The notes beneath the pieces were generated by a model. That model did no database searches, was not told the origin of the DNA, and saw only the letters and a program-made list of their open reading frames with translations. The position numbers and the translations under genes were made by a program. From Uliginosibacterium sp036017065 (GTDB taxonomy: Bacteria; Pseudomonadota; Gammaproteobacteria; Burkholderiales; Rhodocyclaceae), in NCBI RefSeq assembly GCF_036017065.1, contig NZ_JAYXHR010000003.1:186001-250000 (forward strand): DNA of 64,000 nucleotides. Reading direction: 5' to 3'. Positions 17,379 through 26,402 of this stretch are shown here, one piece after another (the stretch's first letter is position 1; each line of letters begins with the position of its first letter).

Positions 17379-17597
17379 ATGACACCCCCAAGCTCCTTCC
17401 TGCGTACCCGCACGCGCAAGCGCCACAAGCACGACCAGCCTGCCCACGTTTCCGACGACGATGTCTTCGAGGACGGCACCGCGCCCGGCGGTGGCGGCGT
17501 GGAACTGTCCCCGCCGGGTAAGGATCTCGGCGACCAGGACGAACCGGGAACCGGCTTCAGTAACGTGCCGGGTGCGGGGCCCAACCCGACCCGCTGA
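17379..17597 (+). CDS. Small acidic, probably disordered hypothetical protein (72 aa)
   Basis: No family is recognised. The product starts with a basic stretch (RTRTRKRHKHDQ) and continues with acidic and Gly/Pro-rich sequence (DDDVFEDGTAPGGGG, PPGKDLGDQDEPGTG) of low complexity, so it is likely unfolded alone. A strong GGAGG site lies 7 bases before the ATG, which is the main reason to accept it. Confidence 0.6.
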   Translation: MTPPSSFLRTRTRKRHKHDQPAHVSDDDVFEDGTAPGGGGVELSPPGKDLGDQDEPGTGFSNVPGAGPNPTR

Positions 17598-17619
17598 ACC
17601 AGCTCGCCCGGTTTGATCT

Positions 17620-17652
17620 CGCAATCCCCCGTGAATCGCGCAGGGGATTGCG
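17620..17652. repeat. Inverted repeat behind the 72-aa gene
   Basis: Two perfect 10-base arms, CGCAATCCCC and GGGGATTGCG, are separated by 13 bases. It could fold as a hairpin in RNA from either strand. There is no T-tract, so terminator function is uncertain. Confidence 0.5.
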
Positions 17653-17979
17653 TGCGCGGGCGGATGGAGGATGAAGATCGTCGTCATCAGCTTCATCGGC
17701 TTACCCGCACCACCTTTCGGCAGTCCAGTACCCACTGCGGCGTGTTCATTCCCGGCATGGAGGCCTTCAGGGCCACTAGCCGAAGCCGGTGCCGGTGGTC
17801 AGGTGCCTTCCCGACGCTGAAGCCGCCAGCGGCCGGCTGGCCCCATCCCGCTTGCGCGGCCGCCGGCGCCGTTTTCTCCCGGAACTATCTCCAAAGACAG
17901 AGTCTGTGTTCACAGTGCTCGGATAGGCTCGCGGCCTGAGGTCCTGACGGGCCGTCGAACGCGGGCGCGGGCCGTTGTC

Positions 17980-17995
17980 TGGCATGTGGCTTGCA
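17980..17995 (+). promoter_or_regulatory. Possible sigma-54 promoter upstream of acnA
   Basis: TGGCATGTGGCTTGCA matches TGGCAC-N5-TTGCW with one mismatch and the required GG-N10-GC spacing. Transcription would start near 18006, 83 bases before acnA. No activator site was identified, so chance similarity is possible. Confidence 0.35.
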
Positions 17996-18088
17996 TTCCG
18001 TCCGTGATGGCCGAAGATAGCGTTCCGGTCATCGAGTCGGCCGCGCCAGAGCCGAACCCGTCCCTTCGCCACGGATCACGGAGTCCCC

Positions 18089-20881
18089 ATGCCGCACAAC
18101 CTGTTCGACAGCCTGAAAACCCTTGAACTGCCGTCGGGGAAGCTCCTCGACTACTACAGCCTGCCGGCGCTGGAAGCGGCCGGGGTGGGGCCGGTGGGCA
18201 AGCTGCCGGTATCGATCCGCCTGGTACTGGAATCGGTGCTGCGCAACTGCGACGGCAAGAAGGTCAGCGAGGCGCACGTCCGCCAGTTGGCCAACTGGGC
18301 GCCGGATGCGCTGCGCACCGACGAGATCCCCTTCGTGGTGGCCCGCGTGGTGCTGCAGGACTTCACCGGCGTGCCGCTGCTGGCCGACCTCGCGGCGATG
18401 CGCAACGTTGCCGACAAGCTCGGCAGGAACCCCAAGACCATCGAGCCGCTGGTGCCGGTGGACCTGGTGGTCGACCACTCGGTCATGATCGACCACTACG
18501 GCACGCAACTGGCGCTGCGCCAGAACATGGAGCTGGAGTTCCAGCGCAACCAGGAGCGCTACCAGTTCATGAAGTGGGGCATGCAGGCCTTCGACACCTT
18601 CAAGGTGGTGCCGCCGGGCATCGGCATCGTGCACCAGGTGAACCTGGAGTATCTGTTCCGCGGCGTGCAGATCCGCAACGGCGTGGTGTTCCCGGACACC
18701 CTGGTCGGCACCGACAGCCACACCACGATGATCAACGGCGTGGGCGTGGTGGGTTGGGGCGTGGGCGGCATCGAGGCGGAAGCCGGCATGCTCGGCCAGC
18801 CGGTGTATTTCCTGACGCCGGACGTGGTGGGCGTGGAGCTGCAGGGCGCGCTGCGCGACGGCATCACCGCCACCGACCTGGTGCTCACCGTCACCGAGCT
18901 GCTGCGCAAGGAGAAGGTAGTCGGCAAGTTCGTCGAGTTCTTCGGCGAGGGTGCGGCCAGCCTGACGGTGGTGGACCGGGCGACGATCGGCAACATGGCG
19001 CCGGAGTACGGCGCGACGATGGGCTTCTTCCCGGTCGACGACAAGACCGTCGACTACCTGCGCGGCACCGGCCGCACGCTGGAGGAGATCGACGCCTTCG
19101 TCGCCTACTTCAAGGCGCAGGGCCTGTTCGGCATGCCGCTGGCCGGCGACATCCAGTACAGCAAGACGCTGACGCTGGACCTCGCCACCGTGGTGCCCAG
19201 CCTGGCGGGCCCCAAGCGCCCGCAGGACCGCATTCCGCTGCCGGGCATGCGTACGACTTTCGAGAAACTGTTTTCCGCGCCGGTCGCCGACAACGGTTTC
19301 GGCAAGCCCGCCGCCGCGCTGGGCGAGCGCTTCGCGACGCGTCGCACCGCGGTGACCGATGTGCCGCCGCTGCGCCAGAGCACGCCGGACCTGCACGTGG
19401 TGGAGATGCTGGACCACGCCACCGCGGCCGGCAGCGACACCAACGGCATCGATCTGGGCCACGGCGACGTGCTGATCGCCGCCATCACCAGTTGCACCAA
19501 CACCTCCAACCCCGGCGTGCTGCTGGCGGCGGGCCTGCTCGCCAAGAAGGCGGTGCAGAAGGGCCTGGGCGTGCACCCGCGCATCAAGACCAGCTTCGGC
19601 CCCGGCTCGCGCGTCGTCACCGAGTACCTGCGCGAGACCGGCCTGCAACCCTGGCTGGATGCGCTGGGTTTCAACATCGCCGCCTATGGTTGCACCACCT
19701 GCATCGGCAACGCGGGCGACCTCGCGCCGGAGTTCAACGAGACCATTGTCGCCAACGACCTGGTGTGCGCGGCGGTGCTGTCGGGCAACCGCAATTTCGA
19801 GGCACGCATCCACCCCAACCTGCGTGCCAACTTCCTCGCCAGCCCGCCGCTGGTGGTGGCCTTCGCGCTGGCCGGGCGCGCCAACATCGACATGGAAACC
19901 GAGCCGCTGGGCATCGGCAGCGATGGCGCGCCGGTGTACCTGCGCGACATCTGGCCGAGCAGCGACGAGGTGTACGAGCTGATGCACTACGCCATGAATC
20001 CGGCGGTGTTCCGCGAGCTGTATGGCGATTTCACGCGCGACCACGACCTGTGGAACGCGATTCCGGCGCCGACTGGCCAGGTGTATAGCTGGCCGGCCTC
20101 CACCTACATCGCGCGGCCGCCGTTCTTCGAGGACTTCTCGATGCAGCCGGGCAGCTTCGGCGAGATCCACGGTGCGAAGGCACTGCTGATCCTCGGTGAC
20201 TCGGTGACCACCGACCACATCAGCCCGGCCGGGTCGTTCAAGGAAAGCACGCCGGCGGGCCAGTACCTGATCGAACACGGCGTGCAGAAGGCGGACTTCA
20301 ACAGCTACGGCAGCCGCCGCGGCAACCACGACGTGATGATTCGCGGCACCTTCGCCAACGTGCGGGTCAAGAACCTGATGCTGCCGCCGCGTGCGGACGG
20401 CACGCGCATCGAAGGTGGTTTCACCCTGCTGGATGGCAAGCAGACCACGGTGTACGAGGCGGCGATGGAACACATCCGTCGCGGCACGCCCACCGTGGTG
20501 CTGGCGGGCGAGGAGTACGGCACCGGCTCCAGCCGCGACTGGGCCGCCAAGGGCACCCAGTTGCTGGGCGTGAAGGCGGTGGTGGCGCGCAGTTTCGAGC
20601 GCATCCACCGTTCCAACCTCGTCGGCATGGGCGTGTTGCCGCTGCAGTTCAAGAGCAGCGACAGTGCGGTCGCCCTGGGCCTGGACGGCAGCGAGACCTA
20701 CGCGGTGCTGGGCGTCACCGACGACCTGCGCCCGCAGCAGGACCTCGTCTTGCGGATCACCCGCGCTGACGGCCGCGTGCAGGACATCGGCGTGCTGTGC
20801 CGCATCGACACGCCGATCGAGGTGGATTACTACCGGCACGGCGGCATCCTGCCCTTCGTGCTGCGTGAGCTGATGGCCTGA
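18089..20881 (+). CDS. acnA: Aconitate hydratase A
   Basis: AcnA interconverts citrate and isocitrate in the TCA and glyoxylate cycles, in the cytoplasm. The 930-residue protein starts with the typical LKTLELPSGKLLDYYSLPAL and carries the three [4Fe-4S] ligands Cys469 (SCTNTSNPG), Cys535 and Cys538 (GCTTCIGN). VGTDSHTTMINGVGVVGWGVGG and the C-terminal swivel block GEEYGTGSSRDWAAKG are also present. Length and order match AcnA rather than AcnB. It is transcribed alone. Confidence 0.97.
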   Translation: MPHNLFDSLKTLELPSGKLLDYYSLPALEAAGVGPVGKLPVSIRLVLESVLRNCDGKKVSEAHVRQLANWAPDALRTDEIPFVVARVVLQDFTGVPLLADLAAMRNVADKLGRNPKTIEPLVPVDLVVDHSVMIDHYGTQLALRQNMELEFQRNQERYQFMKWGMQAFDTFKVVPPGIGIVHQVNLEYLFRGVQIRNGVVFPDTLVGTDSHTTMINGVGVVGWGVGGIEAEAGMLGQPVYFLTPDVVGVELQGALRDGITATDLVLTVTELLRKEKVVGKFVEFFGEGAASLTVVDRATIGNMAPEYGATMGFFPVDDKTVDYLRGTGRTLEEIDAFVAYFKAQGLFGMPLAGDIQYSKTLTLDLATVVPSLAGPKRPQDRIPLPGMRTTFEKLFSAPVADNGFGKPAAALGERFATRRTAVTDVPPLRQSTPDLHVVEMLDHATAAGSDTNGIDLGHGDVLIAAITSCTNTSNPGVLLAAGLLAKKAVQKGLGVHPRIKTSFGPGSRVVTEYLRETGLQPWLDALGFNIAAYGCTTCIGNAGDLAPEFNETIVANDLVCAAVLSGNRNFEARIHPNLRANFLASPPLVVAFALAGRANIDMETEPLGIGSDGAPVYLRDIWPSSDEVYELMHYAMNPAVFRELYGDFTRDHDLWNAIPAPTGQVYSWPASTYIARPPFFEDFSMQPGSFGEIHGAKALLILGDSVTTDHISPAGSFKESTPAGQYLIEHGVQKADFNSYGSRRGNHDVMIRGTFANVRVKNLMLPPRADGTRIEGGFTLLDGKQTTVYEAAMEHIRRGTPTVVLAGEEYGTGSSRDWAAKGTQLLGVKAVVARSFERIHRSNLVGMGVLPLQFKSSDSAVALGLDGSETYAVLGVTDDLRPQQDLVLRITRADGRVQDIGVLCRIDTPIEVDYYRHGGILPFVLRELMA

Positions 20882-20996
20882 CGCCAGGCGCCTGATCTGC
20901 ATAGGAGCGGGGCCGGAGATTATCCGGCCGCTCCCGCTGTGCTTCCCGCGCCGGTCCCGCCGCCGCCGGGTGGCTGCCGACAACAAATTTCCGTCA

Positions 20997-21006
20997 GTAA
21001 ACGATA
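20997..21006 (+). promoter_or_regulatory. Second GTAAACGAT copy upstream of the alginate-lyase-family gene
   Basis: GTAAACGATA repeats the left half of the palindrome at 21054, 57 bases further upstream. Two spaced half-sites would suit cooperative binding of one repressor, but this copy lacks the right arm. Confidence 0.3.
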
Positions 21007-21015
21007 TCTTCCCCG

Positions 21016-21032
21016 TGGAAAGAAATTTTCCA
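21016..21032. promoter_or_regulatory. Palindrome TGGAAA-N5-TTTCCA
   Basis: Six-base arms in an AT-rich island between acnA and the alginate-lyase-family gene. It may be another operator; no regulator is known. Confidence 0.3.
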
Positions 21033-21050
21033 GGATTAAGTAGTTTCCAT

Positions 21051-21080
21051 AAGGTAAACGATTTACTGCTATCCTATACT
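21051..21080 (+). promoter_or_regulatory. Promoter/operator of the alginate-lyase-family gene
   Basis: GTAAA-CGA-TTTAC (21054-21066) is a palindrome with perfect five-base arms. It is followed nine bases later by a -10-like TATACT (21075-21080); ATG is at 21138. The palindrome would sit in the -35 to -10 window, a repressor position. AAGGTAAACGATTTACTG differs at only two of 18 positions from 30941-30958. Confidence 0.45.
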
Positions 21081-21137
21081 CGCTTGGCCAGTATCCGGGC
21101 AAGGCTGTCCGGATCGTTCCACCAAGGAGATTCAAGG

Positions 21138-22457
21138 ATGTTCAAGAACAGCATGTTCAAGACGGCTGCGCTGGGGCTGGCGGCCCTGTCGCTGCCTTTC
21201 ATGGCCGGTTGTGCCGCCCAGGCCACGCGTCCTGCCGTCAGCAGCGCACCGGCAAAGGTCGTGACGCTGGACGATCGCTATCTCGCCGTCGCCAAACAAC
21301 GTGTCGCCGCCAGCGATGCCGCACTGAAGCCGGCCTACGACGCGCTGATCGCCTCGGCCAACAAGGCCCTGGCTGCGCCGCTGGAAACGGTGACCGCCAA
21401 GGACATGACGCCGCTGTCCGGTGACAAGCGCGACTACATGAGCATGGGGCCGTACTGGTGGCCCAACCCCAACACCCCGAACAAGCTGCCCTACGTGCGC
21501 CGCGACGGCCAGACCAACCCGGAAGTGCGCGGCAACGGTCTGGATTCGGCGCGCATGCAGCGCATGAACACCAACGTGCGCGACCTGGCGCTGGCCTACT
21601 ACTTCACCGGCGACAAGAAGTACGCCGACCGCGTGGCCGCGCAGCTGCGCATGTGGTTCATCGATCCGAAGACGCGCATGAACCCGAGCCTGCGTTTCGC
21701 GCAGGCGATCCCGGGCGTCGTGGATGGTCGTGGCATCGGCCTGATCGACACCCGCAACATGTGGATGGTGATCGACGGCGCCGCGCTGATCGCACCCAGC
21801 GGCAGCTTCAGCGCCGCCGAGCTGCAGTCGCTGCGTGGCTGGTTCGCCGAGTTCGCCGACTGGATGGTCAACAGCGAGACCGGCCACGAGGAAGACGTCT
21901 GGCACAACAACCACGGCATGTTCTACGACGCCCAGCTGGTGAACTACCTGCTGTTCGTCGGTGACGTGGACGGCGCCGCCCGCCGCACCTTCGACGCGCA
22001 GATGCGCCGCATCGCCTCGCAGATCGCCAGGGATGGCCGCCAGCACATGGAACTGGAGCGCACCCGCCCGTTCCACTACAGCGCCTTCAACCTGGAGGCC
22101 GCACTGCGCATCGCCCGCTACGGCGAGCAGGTGTCGGTGCCCGGCATGTCCCTGAAGGCGGATGACCCCCGCTGCGTGCACCCGCAGTACCGCTGCGCCA
22201 TCGACGTGTGGAATTTCGAGATCGACGAGCGCTCGCTGAAGCGCGGCATCGACTTCCTGGCCAATGCCACTGCGAATCCTTCGTCCTGGACGCTGGCGAC
22301 CAAGGAAGAGCCGAAGCTGAACTTCGAGCCGGTGGTGCCGGTGCTGCTGATGGCCGAGCGCGCCTACAAGACCGGTGGCTACGCGAAGATCGCCGCCGGC
22401 CTGCCGGCGGAAACGAAGAGCAGCCTCGACAACCTGCTATGGCCGGTCATCAAGTAA
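21138..22457 (+). CDS. Alginate-lyase-family lipoprotein (PF05426 type)
   Basis: This 439-residue protein starts with a lipoprotein signal, hydrophobic 8-20 and lipobox FMAGC with Cys near residue 25, so it is exported and lipid-anchored. The (alpha/alpha) barrel domain has DYMSMGPYWWPNPNTPN, LPYVRRDGQTNPE and the active-site-like WHNNHGMFYDAQ, as in alginate-lyase domains related to PL5. It should cut alginate or another uronate polymer by beta-elimination in the periplasm. AGGAGATTCAAGG precedes the ATG. The next gene is a heparinase II/III-type lyase, so products could be processed in series. Confidence 0.85.
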   Translation: MFKNSMFKTAALGLAALSLPFMAGCAAQATRPAVSSAPAKVVTLDDRYLAVAKQRVAASDAALKPAYDALIASANKALAAPLETVTAKDMTPLSGDKRDYMSMGPYWWPNPNTPNKLPYVRRDGQTNPEVRGNGLDSARMQRMNTNVRDLALAYYFTGDKKYADRVAAQLRMWFIDPKTRMNPSLRFAQAIPGVVDGRGIGLIDTRNMWMVIDGAALIAPSGSFSAAELQSLRGWFAEFADWMVNSETGHEEDVWHNNHGMFYDAQLVNYLLFVGDVDGAARRTFDAQMRRIASQIARDGRQHMELERTRPFHYSAFNLEAALRIARYGEQVSVPGMSLKADDPRCVHPQYRCAIDVWNFEIDERSLKRGIDFLANATANPSSWTLATKEEPKLNFEPVVPVLLMAERAYKTGGYAKIAAGLPAETKSSLDNLLWPVIK

Positions 22458-22564
22458 ATCCCTGACGTATGCGGGACGCGCCCCGTGGGCGTGTCCCGTT
22501 TCCCTGAATCGAACCCGGATATAGTTTCTTTCCCATGTTTGGCGCCTACACCCCGGAAATCCTC

Positions 22565-24667
22565 ATGGCCGATCCGCAGCAACCGGAAAGCCCGCGCAGC
22601 ACGAGTGCGGAGCAGGGGCCTGCCGCAGTCTTCCTGACGCAGACCGAAGCGAAGGCGCTGCGCGCGCAGGCCGAGGCGGACAGCCTCATCGGCCGCAGCA
22701 TCCGCGCGGAGCGCGCCCAGGTGGACGCCTGGCTGCGCTCACCGGTGAGCGTGCCGGGCAGCGGCGCTGGTGGCGGGGTGGAGCATGAGCAGCACAAGCG
22801 CAACTACCTGATGATCTTCGCGGCCGGTCGCCAGCATCTCATCTGGCAACAGCCGGAGTATGCGAAGCGGATAGCCGAGGTGCTTTCGGTGTACGCCGAG
22901 CGCTACACCACGCTGCCCTTTGCCAAGCCGTATTCGCACAATCCGCCGGGACGGCTGTTCCACCAGATCCTCAACGAGCACATGTGGCTGCTGTTCGCCG
23001 CGGCCGGCTACAGCTGCGTGCGTCCCGGCCTGCCGGAGGCGCTGCGCCAGCGCATCGACGAAGGGGTGTTCGCGCCGATGGTGGAGATGTTCACCCGGAC
23101 CTATCGCCACCACTTCGACATCATCCACAACCACGGCATGTGGGCCTGCGCCGCGGTCGGCGTGGCCGGCATCGCCTGCGAGCGGCGCGACTGGCTGGAG
23201 CTTGCCGTGCGCGGCCAGTTCGGCGACAGCGAGACGGCCGGCTTCCTGGCGCAACTCGCCAACCTGTTCTCGCCCTCCGGCTACTACGAGGAAGGCCCGT
23301 ACTACCAGCGCTTCGCCATCCAGCCGATGCTGTTCTTCGCCGAGGCGATCGAGCGCGCCTGGCCGGAGCTGGGCATCTATCGCCACCACGACGAAGTGGT
23401 GCGGCGCGGCTTCTACGCGGCCTTCCTGCCGTCCTTCCCGAACGGTGCGCTGGTGCCGTTGAACGACGCCATCAAGCCGATGAACATCAAGAGCCTCGGC
23501 TTCGTGCTGGGGGCGAGCTTCATGTACCGCCGCTACGAGGCGGATGCGCGCCTGCTGTGGCTGGCCAACCTGCATGGACAGGTGTGGCCGGATGCGGCCG
23601 GTGTGGCGCTGTCCGACGCGGTGCACACGGCGGGGGCTGAAGCCCTGCATTGCGAGCTGCCCAGCGTCGAGCTGCTGTGTGGCCCCAAGGGTGACAAGGG
23701 TGCGGTCGGCATCCTGCGTGCCGAGGGCCGCCATCACGAGCAGGCGGTGCTCACGTTCGACGCCGGTTCGCACGGGCTGGCCGAGCATGCGCACTTCGAT
23801 GCGCTGACCCTCGGCTACTTTGCGCGCGGCCAGGAAGTGCTGCGCGACTACGGCTGCGTGCGCTGGATCAACATCGAGCCCAAGGGCGGCGGTGCCTACC
23901 TGCCGGAGAACGTCAGCTTCGCCAAGCAGACCATCGCGCACAACACGGTGAGCGTGGACGGCCGTTGCCAGCACGAGGCGGACGCCGAACTGGCGGTGGC
24001 CAACCCGTCGCACCGACTGGCCTTCCACGGCAGCGGTGATGCGCAGTGGATGCGGGGCGAGACGGTGGGTGCCTACCCCGGCGTGGCGATGCGTCGCACC
24101 GTCGCGCTGCTGCGCCATGCGGACTTCGAGCATCCGCTGCTGGTCGACCTGTTCGCCATCGAGGCGGATGCCGACCACGTCTACGACTACGCGCTGTACT
24201 ACGACGGCCAGGTGGTCCGCACCGACTTCGACTACGCCGTTTCGCGCAACCTGTCGCCGCTGGGCACGGACGCGGGCTACCAGCACCTGTGGCGCGTCGG
24301 CGCGGCCAACCTGCCGGCGGGGCGCGGCCTGTTCTCATGGCTGCAGAAGAGCTGCTATCACTCGCTGAGCTTCGCGACCAGCGGCCCCAGCGAGTTCATC
24401 TTCACCCGCATCGGCGCCAATGATCCGAAGTTCAACCTGCGTGCGGAGCCAGGCCTGATGTTGCGACAGGCCGGACGGGACGTGGTGTTCGCCAGCGTGC
24501 TGGAGACGCACGGCGACTTCGACGAGTCGCGCGAGTTTTCGCAGGGCGCGCGCGGCCGCCTGCTGGCGCTGGAGATCGAAGACGGCGGCGCACGCCTGCG
24601 CCTGCACGGCACGGATGCCGACTGGGTGGTCGAGCTGGGCGACAACGTGGCCCTCCGCCGCATCTAG
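22565..24667 (+). CDS. Heparinase II/III family lyase, probably oligoalginate lyase (PL15/PL17-like)
   Basis: The 700-residue protein has an N-terminal toroid with FDIIHNHGMWACAAVG and GYYEEGPYYQRFAIQP, then a heparinase II/III beta-sheet domain with HAHFDALTLGYF and AHNTVSVDG. These blocks are shared with exolytic alginate oligomer lyases of PL15 and PL17. No signal peptide is seen, so it is likely cytoplasmic and would release monomers from imported oligomers. The start is uncertain: ATG 22535 lies 10 bases behind a TATAGT (22520-22525), while ATG 22565 has GGAAA upstream and is preferred. Confidence 0.8.
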   Translation: MADPQQPESPRSTSAEQGPAAVFLTQTEAKALRAQAEADSLIGRSIRAERAQVDAWLRSPVSVPGSGAGGGVEHEQHKRNYLMIFAAGRQHLIWQQPEYAKRIAEVLSVYAERYTTLPFAKPYSHNPPGRLFHQILNEHMWLLFAAAGYSCVRPGLPEALRQRIDEGVFAPMVEMFTRTYRHHFDIIHNHGMWACAAVGVAGIACERRDWLELAVRGQFGDSETAGFLAQLANLFSPSGYYEEGPYYQRFAIQPMLFFAEAIERAWPELGIYRHHDEVVRRGFYAAFLPSFPNGALVPLNDAIKPMNIKSLGFVLGASFMYRRYEADARLLWLANLHGQVWPDAAGVALSDAVHTAGAEALHCELPSVELLCGPKGDKGAVGILRAEGRHHEQAVLTFDAGSHGLAEHAHFDALTLGYFARGQEVLRDYGCVRWINIEPKGGGAYLPENVSFAKQTIAHNTVSVDGRCQHEADAELAVANPSHRLAFHGSGDAQWMRGETVGAYPGVAMRRTVALLRHADFEHPLLVDLFAIEADADHVYDYALYYDGQVVRTDFDYAVSRNLSPLGTDAGYQHLWRVGAANLPAGRGLFSWLQKSCYHSLSFATSGPSEFIFTRIGANDPKFNLRAEPGLMLRQAGRDVVFASVLETHGDFDESREFSQGARGRLLALEIEDGGARLRLHGTDADWVVELGDNVALRRI

Positions 24668-24755
24668 GCGCCCGGCCGGCACGGCCCGCACAAGGACTGC
24701 CGGGCGCAAGTAGAATCCGGCCCTTTGGTTCCTTCGGGCCCGGCCCGGATTCGAC

Positions 24756-26225
24756 ATGGACGCCTACGCCAAGGCGGAAACGCTCTACAACCAGGCGCTG
24801 GAAAGCCTGCAGGCCGGACAGCCCGGCGCGGCCGAGAAGAAGCTGCGCAAGGCGCTCGCGCTGCTGCCGGAGCATGTCGCCATCCTGATGCAGCTGGCCG
24901 GCGTGCTGTTCCAGCAGCGCCGCTTCGCCGACAGCGAGAAGCTGCTGCGCCAGGTCATCCGCCTGGAGCCCCACAACCCCGAGCCGCGTTTCAACCTGGC
25001 GCTGTCGCTGGAAGAGCGCGGCGAGCGCAATGCCGCGCTGGAACACTACACGCGCTACCTCGAGGCCTGCCCCGACGACGCTCGCGCGCACAACAATCGC
25101 GGCAGCCTGCTGGCTGATCTCAAACGCCCCGACGAAGCCCTGCCGAACCTGGAGCGCGCCTGTCTGCTGGCGCCGGGCGACGCCAGGGCGCAAGCCAATC
25201 GCGCCCGCGTCCTGCAGGCCCTGCACCGCGATGAAGAGGCGTTGTCCGCCTACGAGCGCGCCCTGGTGCTGAACCCCACGCTGGACAAGCTGGAGTTCGA
25301 GTGGAGCCAGCTCAACATGGCGCTGGGCCACTATCGCAAGGGCTGGCCCGGTTTCGCGCGTCGCTGGGGCGTGGAGCGGGGCGCCGTACGCCACGGCGAT
25401 GCATTGTGGCTGGGCCACGAGGACGTAGCCGGCAAGACGGTGTTGCTCATCTCGGGCCTCATTGGCTTCGGCGACACAATCCAGTTCTCGCGCTTCGCGC
25501 CGATGGTCGCGGCGCGCGGTGCGCGCGTGGTGCTGCAGGTGCAGCCGCCGCTGCAACGCCTGATGCAAAGCCTCCCCGGCGTCGACCAGGTGGTCACGCG
25601 GCCGGAGGAGGCGGGTGGTCACGACTGCTATTCGCACATCCTCTACGGCCTGCCCATCGCGTTCGACATCGAGCTGGACAGCGTGCCGACGCCCATTCCC
25701 TACCTGCGTGCTCCCGCCGAAGCGTCTGCCCGCTGGAAGGAGCGGTTGGATGTCTTCCAGGGCCTGCGCATCGGCCTGTCCTGGTCGGCCCACCACGACG
25801 AGGAGAACGTCCGCTCGATTCCGCTGCAGGCCCTGCAGGCGCTGTTCGACAGCGGCGCCACCTTCTTCACCCTGCAGAAGGAAGTGCGGGCGGCGGACAA
25901 ACCGGTGTTCGACGCGCTGGTGGCGCGCGGGGTGTTGCAGGACGTGCGCGAGGAGCTGCACGACTTCGCGGACACCGCGGCGCTGGTCGATGGCCTCGAC
26001 CTCGTGATCTCCTGCGATACGGTGGCGGTGCACGTGGCCGGCGCGCTCGGCCGGCGGGTGTGGGCGGCGCTCAACCACTACGCCGACTGGCGCTGGCTCA
26101 GAGGGCGGCAGGATTCGCCCTGGTACCCGGATGCGCGCCTGTTCCGCCAGCCCCGTCCCGGCGACTGGGCCGGCCTGGCGCAGGCAATGGCTGGCGAACT
26201 CGTCGGTCAGGCCAGGCGTAGCTGA
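24756..26225 (+). CDS. TPR protein with glycosyltransferase-like C-terminal domain
   Basis: The first 190 residues are about five tetratricopeptide repeats (e.g. NPEPRFNLALSLEERGERNAAL, ARAHNNRGSLLADL). The rest (about 200-489) resembles the heptosyltransferase / GT41-type fold often joined to TPRs: GKTVLLISGLIGFGDTIQFSRF, GLRIGLSWSAHHDEE and DLVISCDTVAVHVAGALGRRVW. No signal or membrane segment is visible. It may glycosylate a cell-surface or flagellar component; the acceptor cannot be guessed. A TAGAAT -10-like box lies at 24711-24716. It is not clearly linked to the lyase genes before it. Confidence 0.75.
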   Translation: MDAYAKAETLYNQALESLQAGQPGAAEKKLRKALALLPEHVAILMQLAGVLFQQRRFADSEKLLRQVIRLEPHNPEPRFNLALSLEERGERNAALEHYTRYLEACPDDARAHNNRGSLLADLKRPDEALPNLERACLLAPGDARAQANRARVLQALHRDEEALSAYERALVLNPTLDKLEFEWSQLNMALGHYRKGWPGFARRWGVERGAVRHGDALWLGHEDVAGKTVLLISGLIGFGDTIQFSRFAPMVAARGARVVLQVQPPLQRLMQSLPGVDQVVTRPEEAGGHDCYSHILYGLPIAFDIELDSVPTPIPYLRAPAEASARWKERLDVFQGLRIGLSWSAHHDEENVRSIPLQALQALFDSGATFFTLQKEVRAADKPVFDALVARGVLQDVREELHDFADTAALVDGLDLVISCDTVAVHVAGALGRRVWAALNHYADWRWLRGRQDSPWYPDARLFRQPRPGDWAGLAQAMAGELVGQARRS

Positions 26226-26363
26226 GCAACGAGCCGTAGCTGGGCACCACGCACCGTGCCGGGCGCGCGGCTACCCAGGTGGCGCCCGGCATATTGCAGC
26301 GCGACGCCACAAAAACCTTTCGGGTCAAAGCCATTCCCTGCCACGCCAGAAAGGCGGTACGGC

Positions 26364-26379
26364 TGGCACAGCCTTTGCT
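26364..26379 (+). promoter_or_regulatory. Sigma-54 (-24/-12) promoter of nasT
   Basis: TGGCACAGCCTTTGCT matches the consensus TGGCAC-R-N4-TTGCW at every fixed position with GG-N10-GC spacing. Start of transcription would fall near 26390, just ahead of the AGGAGAG ribosome site and ATG 26403. This predicts expression under nitrogen limitation via RpoN. Confidence 0.75.
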
Positions 26380-26402
26380 GCATTGCAGGGCAAAGGAGAG
26401 TA

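Larger units (their letters stand above)
17598..18088. other. Intergenic region before acnA
   Basis: No gene is supported. It holds an inverted repeat CGCAATCCCC/GGGGATTGCG (17620-17652), without a T-run, which may end the small upstream gene. It also holds a short palindrome ACAGAGTCTGT (17897-17907) that could be an operator, and a sigma-54-like box at 17980-17995. Confidence 0.5.

Noticed and set aside
18029..20986. 985-codon open frame opposite acnA
   Set aside because: Same cause: it is a low-information antisense frame; AcnA with its three Fe-S cysteines is on the other strand.
26244..26259. NtrC site in front of nasT
   Set aside because: GCAC and GTGC are separated by eight bases, not seven, and the area is rich in such words.
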